Of a DNA stretch of 64,000 nucleotides, positions 1 to 10,051 are shown one piece after another. Source of the DNA: Canna indica (taxonomy: Eukaryota > Streptophyta > Magnoliopsida > Zingiberales > Cannaceae). The position numbers were made by a program, and so were the translations under genes. The first letter of the stretch is position 1; the number at the start of each line of letters is the position of its first letter. The stretch covers positions 56,684,501-56,748,500 of the forward strand of contig CP136891.1 in assembly GCA_034359265.1 (NCBI GenBank), in the 5' to 3' direction. Under the pieces are notes generated by a model. The model was given only the letters and a program-made list of their open reading frames with translations, made no database searches and was not told the DNA's origin.

Positions 1-431
1 TGAGCTCTTTGATTGTTAATGAGTTCCCTTCTAAAGTTATCTTAGGGGTAACTAGCGCCACACAACTCTACATAAAGAGAGATGAATTGTAAGGAAGGTA
101 TCAATGGAGAAGTATTATTTCTCATTAGCGTTTCTCTACAAGTTTTTGATTGAACCAAAGGAGATTTGAGTTTTCTCTCTAATTGAACCCTATCTATTCC
201 TCATCCCTCTGCATATCTATCAATCGCCTATGGATCCTCCAATACCTAATAAAAGCCTAATAAATTAAAATAAACCAGAAAATTAATTCTTCAGTAGTCT
301 CATGGGTATAAAACCTTGCACATAAGCAACTTTTATAGAGCATGCTTCAAAGAACATTTGCTATAATCTCTCTTGCTCATGCACTCTTTTCCCTGTTAAA
401 ACCCTTGTATAATATTTACATAGTCCTAAGC
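1..431. other. Left-edge non-coding sequence, probably intron of the SUVR-like gene
   Basis: No coding region, RNA gene or repeat is recognised here. The SUVR-like gene on the minus strand lacks its final exon between 10195 and 10848, and a Copia element fills 432-10195. This stretch could therefore be the far side of the same last intron. I looked on the minus strand for the expected WDYG/post-SET coding sequence and did not find it. The intron reading is inference. Confidence 0.3.
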
Positions 432-570
432 TGATGCAGTTTTGTAGGCTTTTAAGTCATTAGTATGGGATGGCTTATTTTATACTTCACATACACCATA
501 TCTTGTATCTGCTCATATATATATTCTTGATGAATGAATAGAGATATAACTTTTTGGCTCAATATCAACA
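432..570 (+). repeat. 5' LTR of the Copia element
   Basis: About 139 bp, beginning TGATGCAG and ending ATCAACA. It aligns over its whole length with 10052-10195. It includes a poly-T/ATATAT stretch and the shared string TTTTGGCTCAATATCAACA at the 3' end. This is very short for a Copia LTR. It is followed directly by a PBS-like TGGTATAAGA. Confidence 0.85.
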
Positions 571-583
571 TGGTATAAGACCT
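571..583 (+). other. Primer-binding site (tRNA-Met type, degenerate)
   Basis: TGGTATAAGACC immediately follows the LTR terminus. It resembles the plant TGGTATCAGAGC site complementary to initiator tRNA-Met, with a few substitutions. Confidence 0.7.
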
Positions 584-1681
584 CTACAGTTTTCTCCCAC
601 TCCCTAGGTTTCAGGCAAGGTTTCCGATGATCGGCTACGGTTCCGGCAAGCTACTCTGGCGATCTATTTTTTCTTCTCCCCACCTCCAGGCGGGTTCTCC
701 TCTTTGTCTGCCTGCATGGCGGACATCACTTGCCCGGCAAACAGATCCGGCGGACTCCACCTACTGCATACCCGCCCGATCAAGTGAGTCTCTTCCCCTA
801 TTGGGTCTAGGGGCGCCCCTCACCGGCCTGCCGCCTACCTCCATCTCCAGCGCTATATATAAGTAAGACCTATACACATAAAAGAAATATGCAAGCCGGT
901 TTGATTTACCGGCAAACGTTTTTGCCGGGATTTCCCTCACCGGCTCAGTTAGACTGAAGCAAGGCAAATGAAGAAGAATTTTCCCTTTCATACACCAAAT
1001 TCGAATCTTAAGCAAATAGTCCTAGGGAATATGGGAAAGAAGCCTCCTCTACCTCAGTAGCATTTCCCGGAGCCGCTTGTCTCGATTTAGCTTTTCCATA
1101 AGCATAGTAGAAGCCGGTCGGAGTCACTCTAGTTGCTGCTATCCCCATAATAAATCATTTTGCCCCCTCTAATTCTAATGTCGTTCATGGCTTTTTTGCT
1201 TTTACGCGATTGAAATGATTGACTTTAGTGAATCAGCTGTAGGTAAAGAGGAATGACTTCTTTCTTCCAAAGCTTGACCGCCTTGCTTTCCTACTTGACT
1301 CCGCTATAGTTGCCGCTATAGCTGCCCAAGACCAAATGATGACACCAATTTTCAAGTCGATTTTTTCGCCATGTTGCCCGTGATTTTCGTTGAGTTTCCC
1401 CTCATTTTCCTCCGTTAACACTGTGGGTAGATTTGATGTTTTCTGAATTGGAATTGAGTTTTGAAGCTTTGCTTTTGGTTTCCAATCCACTCATCTCTCC
1501 TACTTAGGCTACCTCCTTTCCATTTTTTCTTTCTTTCCTTTCATTGGTTACCTTGAGGAGATAGAAGGCAGATCTGACTTCCTCGCATGGTCGTGTTGTG
1601 CTTGAGTCTGGCGGACCTCCTCTCCAACCTGCTGCCTCCAACCAACCCCTTTAGGGGCCATCTCCCAGCAGGCTTCAAGGC
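584..1681 (+). other. Copia leader region, with a possible foreign insert
   Basis: This is untranslated leader between the PBS and gag. The parts near 600-850 and 1570-1681 are GC-rich, with repeated CCGG and CCTCC words, and look like one continuous leader. The part near 870-1560 has a different, more balanced texture. No TIR, TSD or coding sequence was recognised in it. The small open frames here have no recognisable product. Confidence 0.35.
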
Positions 1682-2226
1682 TAGGGATGTCAACAGGGCA
1701 GGGCGGGTACTGGGGTGCCTACCCGCTACCCGCCCCACGAAATATATGGGTACTTGCTACTCGTTTAGTTCCCTGCGGGTATCAAAAATGGGTACCCATT
1801 TAATTACCCGTGGGGGGACAGATACCCACGGATATTGGCGGGTACCCATGACACTTTAAAAAATATAAATTACAATATTTTGATAACAACTTCAAATATA
1901 AACACACTACACAAGGTTATAAACTAAAAATATTGAAATATAAACTACAAATATTTCTCAACATCAACAGATAATGGGGTGGTGGAATTGGATTAGATTA
2001 GAGTTTTTTAGTATATGTACAAGGGGTAATTTTGTAATTTAATTTTTTCATAGGTAACGGATACCCGCGGGTACGGGTACTATAATATTCGTACCCGCCC
2101 CATATAATAAACGGGTAAGAAAAATTACCTGCGAAATCTCCGCGAGTAGGATACTAAGCCCCATACCCGTCATAAACGGATAAATACGCGTAGGTACCCG
2201 CCTAATGGGTATTATTGACATCCTTA
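1682..2226. mobile_element. Non-autonomous hAT-type MITE
   Basis: 545 bp flanked by a perfect 8-bp direct repeat TTCAAGGC (1674-1681 and 2227-2234). The terminal inverted repeats are TAGGGATGTCAA on the left and TTGACATCCTTA on the right, matching at 11 of 12 positions. The subterminal regions are packed with GGGTACC, CGGGTA and ACCCG motifs in both orientations, and the centre is AT-rich. The 8-bp TSD and the subterminal repeats are typical of hAT MITEs. There is no coding capacity. Confidence 0.9.
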
Positions 2227-2485
2227 TTCAAGGCTTCCCACCTCCTCAAGGTGGATCTTCTGGTAGCATCAAACCGCTGCCTTTAGGCAGCAGGTTCTCG
2301 TCGTTCTTCTCCCTTGGTGTGCTGCCCCCTCGGGCTTATCTTGGCGGTGGTCTATTGTGATATCTTTGGTGACATAGGGCCTTCCCTCTTCAAAAGAACT
2401 AATAGCCCACTTCAACATATGTATCTTCATCGAGGCATCTCTCATTGATCTAGCCTTAGGTTATTTTCCACTTTAGCCATCGTCG

Positions 2486-3065
2486 ATGTCGAACTCCTTG
2501 TTGGATCCAAAGACGACTTCTCTGTGCACCTTCATCAAACTCAATGGTGCAAACTACCTCCTCTGGTCAAGGGCATTTCGTCTTCTATGCGGCTCCAAAA
2601 GGAAGACAAAACATCTTGATTGTGAACCTCCTGATGCAGCAAATATTGAAGAATACGTTGAGTGAGAGGCTAATGATTGTGTCGTACTCCTACGTGCTCA
2701 AGAGCCAAATCCCCAAGTAGCGTTTACTATGGTTTTTCATCCCACGGTTAAAAGCATGTGGGATGCCCCGAAGACGACCTACTTCCAAGATAAGAATATC
2801 TTCGGGAGATCTACCCTCTTTATTCTGAAATATTCAACATAGAGTTGGAAGGAGGAGGATCGGTTCAAGACTTCTATGCTACATTGAAAGGGAAGACAGA
2901 TGAGTTAGCAGAATATCACCCCTTCACTGCAGATGTCGAAGAGGCAATGTGAGGAGTTCCTTGTTGCTTGATTTCTATCTGTTATTCCTCCTTCACTTCA
3001 AAGTGTGAAGTCTCAGCTAATGGCGAATAATACAATATCATATCTCAGCGGCACTATGGCTAGTC
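2486..3065 (+). pseudogene. Copia gag fragment (broken)
   Basis: An ATG at 2486 opens a frame with the typical Copia gag N-terminus. It includes the motif FIKLNGANYLLWSRAF, which corresponds to the KLxGxNYxxW signature. The frame meets TGA after about 60 codons, and recognisable gag sequence continues to about 3065 with a frame change. A Copia gag normally runs 300-400 residues with a zinc knuckle. The knuckle is not visible here, so the gene is truncated and inactive. Confidence 0.75.
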
Positions 3066-3439
3066 CCCAGGGTGACTGAACTCACACTTGCTCCCTATTC
3101 TGCTCCTAGGGGAGAAAGCTCTGCTCTTGTTGGGTCGATACATGAGAAAGCTCTACTCTTGTTGCAGAGGGTAGGGGTCGAGGCGGTGGCAAAACGGGAG
3201 GTCGTGGTAGAGGAAGGAACTCATTTCCTCCATGTCCACAATGTAGGTGATCCAATCACCCCTCTGATGCAGAAATTTGGAAAACCACCATAGGCCAAAG
3301 CAACCACTTTTGTTGTTACTTCAACTGAGAATCCCTCAGGCACTGGCCACCAAAACATACTCAGATGGATAGTTCTGATACCATTTCCAAGTCCGAGTAT
3401 GAGAAGCTTGTGCAAACCACTTCCTCATCCTCTGATATG

Positions 3440-4720
3440 GCCTCCACCTCTGGGGTTGATGCTACTGTCTCCTCTGGTATGCCATGGATTCTTGACTCTG
3501 GTGCTTTCAACCACATGTGAGGTAATAGGAGCCTATTCTCCAAATTCCATCCAGCCTCTAGTTTACCTCACATTCGTTTAGCAGCTCTATATCCCTTGTT
3601 CGTAGCCTTGGCTCTATTACGACATCCAACAACTTGGACCAAGAAAGAGTGTTTTACTTGCCCAAGTTTCCTATCAATCTCCTTTCGGTTAGTCAACTCA
3701 CTAAGAGCCATAAATGTTGTGACTTTTTTCCTTCTCATTGTGTTATATAGGATCTAAAGACGAGGAAGATTGATAGGGGAGCTGAATCTGGAAGAGTCTA
3801 CCTGCTATCTTCAAGTTTTCCCGTGGCACATCACTCCACCACCCTTTCCCTCAAGCTCCACTCAACATTTGGTTCATTCTGATATCTGGGGTCTGAGTCC
3901 TGTTGTCAGTCGTTTGGGATACAAGTATTATGTTACCTTCATTGATGACCACACCCGTATGACGTGGGTCTATTTGTTGAAGTGTTGGTAAGAGGTATTT
4001 AATGTATTCCAAAACTTTCATTCAGAAATAAAAAATTTGTATGGTCTCTTTAAAAACTTTGCATATTTTACAATGCTCGTGAATATCTTCGCAATGACTT
4101 CATCAATTTTTGTGCATCTCAAGGCATTATTCAAAAACAATCTGTTCGTATACATCCCAACAAAATGGTGTTGCCGAACGAGAAAATCATCATATTTGGT
4201 TTATTTTATCTTGCTTCTTACCTAAATCTATTAGTTTCTTCATTATTTGTAACGGTTCTTTACTTAGGTGAGTGGAATTTCTCTATTCCATACATATATG
4301 TTCGTGAATTTTTCATAATAAAAAAAATAGCTAGTCTTCGGAATGACAATTGGTATCTTTATTACATTAGCTAAAGCTTATTTGTTTCTGTTCATTTCTA
4401 TCACAACAAGATGGACTTTACCTACGATGAGAATGGACCAGTAATTAAATCTTGGATAGAAATTTCTTTTAGGTTGGATGTGGCCAGAACGTTGTTGTAC
4501 TTAAGTATTTTTGGGGAGATGCTATTCTTACCGCCACCTACCTTATTAATCGGGTCCCGTCCTCTATTCTTAAAGACAAGTCTCTATTCTCCATTCTCTA
4601 TCCTCGTCGTCCTATGTTAAGGTTCTACCAAAAACTTTCAAGTGTGTGCTTCGTTCACACTCTCGTTCTGGTCATGACAAGTTGTCCCCTACGGCTGTGA
4701 AATGTATATTTATTGGGTAC
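3440..4720 (+). pseudogene. Copia protease/integrase remnant
   Basis: The protease motif PWILDSG appears near 3480. Integrase core sequence follows near 3866-3990: LVHSDIWG (first catalytic Asp region) and VTFIDDHTRMTWVYLLK (second catalytic Asp region). The NGVAER string near 4160 and DVARTLL near 4480 are adjacent in normal Copia integrases. Here they are split by plastid-derived sequence (about 4194-4474). Frames change several times and stops are present, so it is non-functional. Confidence 0.85.
4194..4474 (+). pseudogene. ndhA: Plastid ndhA fragment inserted in nuclear DNA (NUPT)
   Basis: Translation gives [19 protein letters not shown] followed by [14 protein letters not shown] and, after a frameshift, [21 protein letters not shown] and MRMDQ. 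I recognise this as the C-terminal half of chloroplast NdhA, a membrane subunit of the plastid NAD(P)H dehydrogenase. It sits exactly between two integrase motifs that are normally contiguous, so it is an insertion of about 280 bp. It carries a frameshift and in-frame stops (for example TAA where a Leu is expected after MRMDQ). The ndhA identification is from memory of the family. Confidence 0.85.
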
Positions 4721-4911
4721 TCCCGCACCCAAAAGGGATACGTGTTATGATCTGGGGACCAAGAAGCTCTTCACCTCTTTTGAGGACCCCTACTATGGAG
4801 TCACTACCACTTCCTCCTCCTGTTGATGTGCTACCTACCATAACCACTAGTATCCCTCCTTTAGAGGTCTATCAGGACAGCATACTTGCCTTCTACCTCC
4901 TCAGTCTCAAG

Positions 4912-5338
4912 CATGGTTTAAAATACCGGTACCGGTACCGATCTCGATCAGTGACTGGTACCGGTATGTACCGGTACCGTACGGACACACGGTACGGGCC
5001 GGTACGAAAAAAGAATACCGGCCAAAAAAAAATTTTGTTTTTTTTTTGCGGTTAAAAATAACTCCAATAACACATAATTGATCAAAAAATACTTAAATTT
5101 AATATTCAAATGTCAAATACATGAATACAATATTTTAAATCCAGCCCCAAACGGCTATATGTCACTGTAGCAACGGCTCTTTTTAAGAGCAATTACGTCA
5201 TAACGGGCAATACCGCCCATACCGGGCGGTATTTACCGAGATACCCAGTATCGCCCAATACCGAGTATCTCGTATACCGATTTTTCAAAAAACCGATAAA
5301 TACCAGCCGTACTGGGCGGTACGATATTTGAAACCATG
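4912..5338. mobile_element. Foldback hAT-like element, copy 1
   Basis: 427 bp bounded by a perfect 8-bp duplication GTCTCAAG (4904-4911 and 5339-5346). Terminal inverted repeats are CATGGTTTAAAAT and ATTTGAAACCATG. Behind them lie alternating CGGTAC/GTACCG or CGGTAT/ATACCG palindromic runs. The middle contains an AT-rich block (near 5040-5150) shared with the second copy at 7283-8144. There is no transposase, so it is non-autonomous. Confidence 0.85.
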
Positions 5339-5529
5339 GTCTCAAGATCCTCCACCTCAACTTGAATTGCCTATAGCCCTTCACGAAGGTAAACATACAT
5401 TCACTACTCAGCTCATAAGTCATTTTATCTCCTTCACTCACCTCTCACCCTCGTTTCACGAGTTTGCATTGTCCTTGTCTTCTATTATCATTCCTAGGTC
5501 ATACCAGGAGGCACTGCTTGATCTCAATT

Positions 5530-6378
5530 GAAAACATACTATGGATGAGGAGATAGGAGCACTCAAAAGTAGACACACTTGGGACTTGGTACCATTACCT
5601 GTTGGTGCAAACTGCTTGCAGATGGGCGTTTACCTTGTTGGTGCAAATTGCTTGCAGATGGATGTTTACCTTGAAATAATTGCCTGACGGTACCATTGAG
5701 CGATACAAAGCAAGCCTTGTTGCCAAAGGCTTCGCCATGCAGTATGGCGTTGATTACTTTGAGGCCTTCTCACATGTGGCTCAATTAAATTCTGTCATGA
5801 TAATTTTATCCCTTGCTGTAAATCTGAGTTGGCACATGTATCAACTGGATATTAAGAATATCTTTCTTTATGGCAACTTAACAGAAATTGTCTTTATGGA
5901 GCAGCCACCTAGGTATGTTGCTCGGGGGAAGAATCTAGTATGCAAGTTAAAGAAAGTCATATACGGTCTCAAACAAAGTGCTCGGGCATGGATTGACAAG
6001 TTAAGCAAAATTGCCTCCGATATAGGACTCAAGGAATGCAAGTTTGGTCATTCAGTGTTCACAAGGCATACCTCTGCTCGGAGTGTTATTCTAGTTGTCG
6101 ATGTTGATGATATCTTACTTACTGGCAGTGATCATAAAGGGATGGACATAGTCAAAGCTCATATAAAGAATCATTTTGTAACAAAGGACTTGGGCATACC
6201 AACTTCTCAATGAAGTTGGCATGTTGGGTTGTGCACCATTGATTGACTCTACTATCACCTCTAAACCAAAAGAGGACACTGAGTTTTGAGGAAATTGGTT
6301 GACAAACTAATTTATCTTACGATTACCGGACCACATATTTCTTATGTCGCTGAAGTTGTTAGTTAATTTATGCACCAA
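5530..6378 (+). pseudogene. Copia reverse transcriptase (broken)
   Basis: The region begins with the connection motif TWDLVPLPVG near 5570. It continues as RYKASLVAKGF, then SLAVNLSWHMYQLDIKN with IFLYGNL (normal DVKxAFLxGxL), then IYGLKQSARAW and VDVDDILLTGSD. The last corresponds to the YVDD catalytic box and here reads VDVDD. After about 6200 it is frame-shifted but still recognisable (GMLGC, then ITRPDISY-like sequence) up to FMHQ at 6378. A 33-bp direct duplication near 5600-5670 disrupts the start of the domain. Confidence 0.9.
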
Positions 6379-6647
6379 CTAATTACCTGAATACATCCTA
6401 AACTTTAGACATTGTCTCATTTGTAGCCAAATTCGAAATATTTCTAAATTACATCCTCAATTTTGACATTGATCTCAATTGTATCCTCCCGTCATCTCTC
6501 CGTCGTCAGCCCCGTTAACTTCATGATGTGGCGTATCCACGTGGAATAAAATAATATTATTTTTGCACATCATTAAAAATAATAAATAATAATAATATTT
6601 TTTTAAAACCCCTCCACGTCACCACCTTCCACGTCACCGACTGCTGT

Positions 6648-7282
6648 CCCACTTGGAAATTCTGCTGCGCGACGTTGCCTAAGATCTGGATGCCTTGCTC
6701 GGAAGAAGATGACATCGCCAAGCATACAACGCCGTCCGCTGCCTCGATGAATGCGTTCAACAGCTTCAGCATCACCACCGCGCCGTCGAACTTGAAGGTG
6801 ATGTCCGAAAACAAAGCGTCGGCGCCGAAGGATCCACTAGTGTCGTAGCACGCAGGAAAGAGCCCGCCCGAAGGATCGCTGGCCTAAGGGAGGCTCACCT
6901 GGTCATACAACGCCTACACCAATCCACTGATCACACCGTCATCGAGGAGGGTGAGCGTCGTCCCCGAGTCGATGATAATGTTGTCGTTACCGGCCAACGG
7001 AGACACCGACGAGCCGACGTCGATCATCTTCCCGCCGACGCTGATATCTTGGAGGGACAACACAAAATGTTTGATCGATGATCATCGGCGTGGTGTTGCT
7101 ACCGGAGACGACGGCGTTGGCGCTGAAGCTGAGACAGATGCTCGCGCGGTGGAGCCGAGTGGAACGAGGTAGTAGGAGAATTTTTGCTTTAAGGTAGAGC
7201 CGAGTTGGTAGACGAGCGATGCCGTGTCCGACGAGCCCAGTGATTCTGTTGCTGAAGGTCCCGCCGCTCTGTGAGTTGCAGC
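6648..7282 (-). pseudogene. Captured aspartic protease, C-terminal part
   Basis: The minus strand encodes, with several frame changes, the second half of a plant nepenthesin/CDR1-type A1 aspartic protease. It starts at CNSQSGGTFSN and GLVG (near 7280), then IIIDSGTTLTLLDD (second catalytic Asp in DSGTT, near 6960), ITFKFDGA, GVVCLAMSSS and ILGNVAQQNFQVG, ending at 6648. The usual final segment (YDL...) is missing because the TIR begins immediately after FQVG. The N-terminal side is cut by the foldback element at 7283-8144. Confidence 0.85.
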
Positions 7283-8006
7283 TAAGGTTTAAAATACCGC
7301 CCGAAACGGTATATACCGGCCGGTATATACCGGTTTTTGGGAATTCCGGTATTCGATATACCTGGTATTTGAAAATACCGGGTATATCATGTATACCGGG
7401 CGGTATATGGCGGTATTTCGCCATATACCGCCCGGTAAGGGCGATATATGTATTATACCGGGCGGTATATGTATTATACCGGGCGGTATATGTATTATAC
7501 CGCCCGGTATTACACGATATCGGTTTTTTTTAGAGTTAGATGTAATTCTAATAATACATAATTGATGAAGAAATGCTTAAAATCAATATTCAAATGTCAA
7601 ATACATGAATACAATGTTTAAAAGCCATTTGGTACTCTATTAGGATTTATCGATACAAGAGAATTACATTAGAATTAATATAGGGCGACATAGGCCCACA
7701 ACCCAAAGGGTCTAAAAAATTTCCGGGGGCTCCGCCCCCACACCCCTGGCAGGACCGCCGAAGACTCTGCGTAGCGCAACATAAGACGTAGCGCAACATC
7801 AACTAAGATGATGAATATCATGAGTTGGTACGTCTTATGTTGCGTACCAACACATGGTATTAATTCTAATGTTATTCTCTTGTATCTATGAAAAATCCTA
7901 ATAGAGTACCAAATGGCTTTTAAACATTGAATTTATGTATTTGACATTTGAATATTGATTTTAAGCATTTATTCATCAATTATGTATTATTAGAGTTATA
8001 TCTAAC

Positions 8007-8039
<33 letters not shown>

Positions 8040-8144
8040 CGGTATGCTATTTTCCATACCGGACCGTACCGTGTGTCGGTACGGTACGGTACCAGTTTCG
8101 GCCGGTGACCGAAATCGGTACCGGTACCGAGATTTTAAACCTTG
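7283..8144. mobile_element. Foldback hAT-like element, copy 2
   Basis: 862 bp with a perfect 8-bp duplication GTTGCAGC (7275-7282 and 8145-8152). Ends are TAAGGTTTAAAAT and ATTTTAAACCTTG. Both ends carry CGGTAT/ATACCG or GGTACCG palindromic runs. Inside are long inverted arms (about 7536-7680 against 7850-8010) around a short centre, and a pure A run at 8011-8037. It splits the protease codons for CN and SQSGG. It shares its AT-rich arm with copy 1 at 4912-5338. Confidence 0.85.
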
Positions 8145-8152
8145 GTTGCAGC

Positions 8153-8310
8153 CGACGTTCTTCACGACAACCTTGCCGCCGGTTTCCGTGTCGAAAATGA
8201 AGGGGTAAAACAGGTTGTCTTGGGCTGGTCCTCCTTTGAACCAATCGTAATGGATTGCCATTTCTGGAGGAGCTCCCACAGTCGAACAATCTGCCTGATA
8301 CCAGTCACCT
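8153..8310 (-). pseudogene. Captured aspartic protease, middle fragment
   Basis: On the minus strand the sequence reads FDTETGGKVVVKNV and GC. Across the foldback element it joins precisely to CNSQSGG at 7282. Upstream of FDTETGG it reads APPEMAIHYDWFKGG, which I cannot place in the protease family. That part may be a junction with another captured fragment. Confidence 0.65.
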
Positions 8311-8840
8311 TTGCACCTTCTTCGCCCATGAATGGAGGACTAAATCAGCGGCAATTAGGCTCGGGAAGCTAATGATCAAGGGTTGGGTTCAGAAGCATTC
8401 ATATTTTGGATGAAACAAAAAAATTCAAGAAAGAAGAGCAAGATGTGAGTTCTTGGTTGCTCAAATTATGGATCAGGATGCACAAGAAGAACCAGTGCAG
8501 TTGATGATGACAATGAAGACACCTCAATTGACTTCAAGAACAAGATTTGATTCTATTGCTGATAAGAGAAGATTTACTAGACAAGTACTCTTTTGGATCT
8601 GCGAATTAAGTAGAGAACTAGCAACTCTTCACTTTGGAAGTATCATCAAGAAGATATTGGAGCATGAGGAGCCATGTTCAGGCATGCGAGCATGAAGACA
8701 GAAGTGTCGATTGAACTAACATGGCAGCACATGACGATTAGCTTTGAGGGGAATCTTGTTCTAATTCTGTAGATAAAAACAATATTTTTATAATCCATTC
8801 ACTATGTTTGATTGCTCGATGCCACAAATTTTGTTGCTAA
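8311..8840. other. Unassigned filler between protease fragments
   Basis: It contains an 80-codon open frame on the plus strand (8453-8695) with no recognisable motif, plus AT-rich sequence. It lies inside the Pack-MULE between two protease fragments and may be a second captured sequence. No function is proposed. Confidence 0.3.
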
Positions 8841-9185
8841 AGATCCCCCTGCTCTGTGAGTTGCAGCCGAATGTGACGCTCTTCACGACGACCTTGCCGC
8901 CGGCTTCCGTGTCGAAAGTGAAGGTATGGGCGGAGAGGACTCCGTCGACGTTGGATCAGTCACTGTAGGCATAGTGGTACTGGCAGGCAGAGCCCTGCCC
9001 GCAACTTTGCGAGGGGAGCGAGTTGCAAGCGTTGGTGTGGCACGGGAGCTTCTTGTAGGTGGAAGACTGTCGGGGGTTGAAGAGAGGTGGAATCTGTTGG
9101 GGTCGTACAGCGGCGACTTGGGAGAGTCGCAGTGGATGAGCTCGATGCTCAAGCCCTTACCGCCACCGCCGCCAGCATGGGTTTT
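8841..9185 (-). pseudogene. Captured aspartic protease, N-terminal fragment
   Basis: The minus strand reads GLSIELIHCDSPKSPLY near 9150. This matches the LIHRDSPxSPxY pro-region motif of CDR1-like aspartic proteases. It then reads, in another frame, QYHYAY, a DGVLSAHTFTFD-like motif, EAGGKVVVK and CNSQSGG near 8860. The CNSQSGG segment is therefore present twice in the element (here and at 7282), so the captured sequence is duplicated or comes from two paralogues. The first catalytic Asp region was not found, so the capture is incomplete. Confidence 0.8.
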
Positions 9186-9489
9186 TTAATTTTTGAAATA
9201 GGGGAGCAGTCGGTGACGTGGAAGGTGGTGACGTGGAGGGGTTTTAAAAATATATATTATTTTTTATTATTGTTTTTAATGATGTGTAAAAATAATATTA
9301 TTTTATTCCACGTGGGCATGCCACGTCATGAAGTTAACGGGGCTGACGACGGAGAGATAACGGGAGGATACAATTGAGATCAATGTCAAAGTTGAGGATG
9401 TAATTTGGAAATATTTCGAATTTGGCTACAAATGAGACAATGTCCAAAGTTCACATGTATTCAGGTAATTACCCAAAAAATTCTCACTA

Positions 9490-10046
9490 GAACACGCTTT
9501 TCAAAATCCTATACTATGTCAAAAGCTCACCAGGGAAAGGATTATGGTTCAAGAAGAATGGGCACATAAGGATAGAAGGATACTCAGATGCGACTATGCT
9601 GAGTGAGTTCTTGATAAAAGGTCTACGTCATGGTATCGTACCTATGTAGGTGGAAATCTAGTAACTTGGAGAAGCAAGAAAATATGTGATAACTCGTTCC
9701 AAAGTTCAGGGCTATGGCCCACGCCACTTGTGAACTAATGCGGATAAAGAGTCTACTTCATGAACTTGGCTTTACTTCCGATGAGCTTATGGTTATGCAT
9801 TGTGACAATCAATCTGTCAGTCATTCATATTATAAACAATCCTATCTTCCATATCTTCCATGAAAGAACCAAGCACATTAAAATTGATTGTCATTTCGTC
9901 TGCGATGTCGTCCTCTCAAAAAGGATCATAACCCCTCATATATATCCTCTCAAGAGGAGACAACAAACATCTTCACGAAAGCCCTTAGTGCTACTCGCTT
10001 CAAATTTCTTTGTGACAGGCCAGCATGATTCACATCTATGTTCAAG
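9490..10046 (+). pseudogene. Copia RNase H (broken)
   Basis: Motifs in order: KSSPGKGLWFKKNGH, EGYSDA (Asp of RNase H), RRSTSWYRTYVGGNLVTWRSKK-like sequence with one frame change, LHELGFTSDELM, HCDNQS and a terminal TNIFTKALS motif. The reading frame changes near 9595 and 9850 and has internal stops. Confidence 0.85.
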
Positions 10047-10051
10047 GGGAG

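Larger units (their letters stand above)
6380..9471. mobile_element. Long-TIR Mutator-like element carrying host gene fragments (Pack-MULE)
   Basis: Inverted repeats of about 265 bp lie at 6381-6645 and 9205-9470. The outer ends are AATTACCTGAATACAT and its complement. Each includes an antiparallel copy of sequences such as CCACGTCACCACCTTCCACG and an AT-rich stretch. Between the arms lie three segments of an aspartic-protease coding sequence in the opposite direction and no transposase. The element interrupts the Copia sequence between the FMHQ motif (6378) and the resumed RNase H region (about 9490). The presumed 9-bp target duplication is not clear. The TIR length and gene capture fit Pack-MULEs; the superfamily assignment is inference. 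Confidence 0.8.

Noticed and set aside
6951..7533. Several plus-strand and minus-strand open frames of 70-145 codons
   Set aside because: Either shadow frames of the captured protease or GGTAT/ATACC repeat translations in the foldback element.
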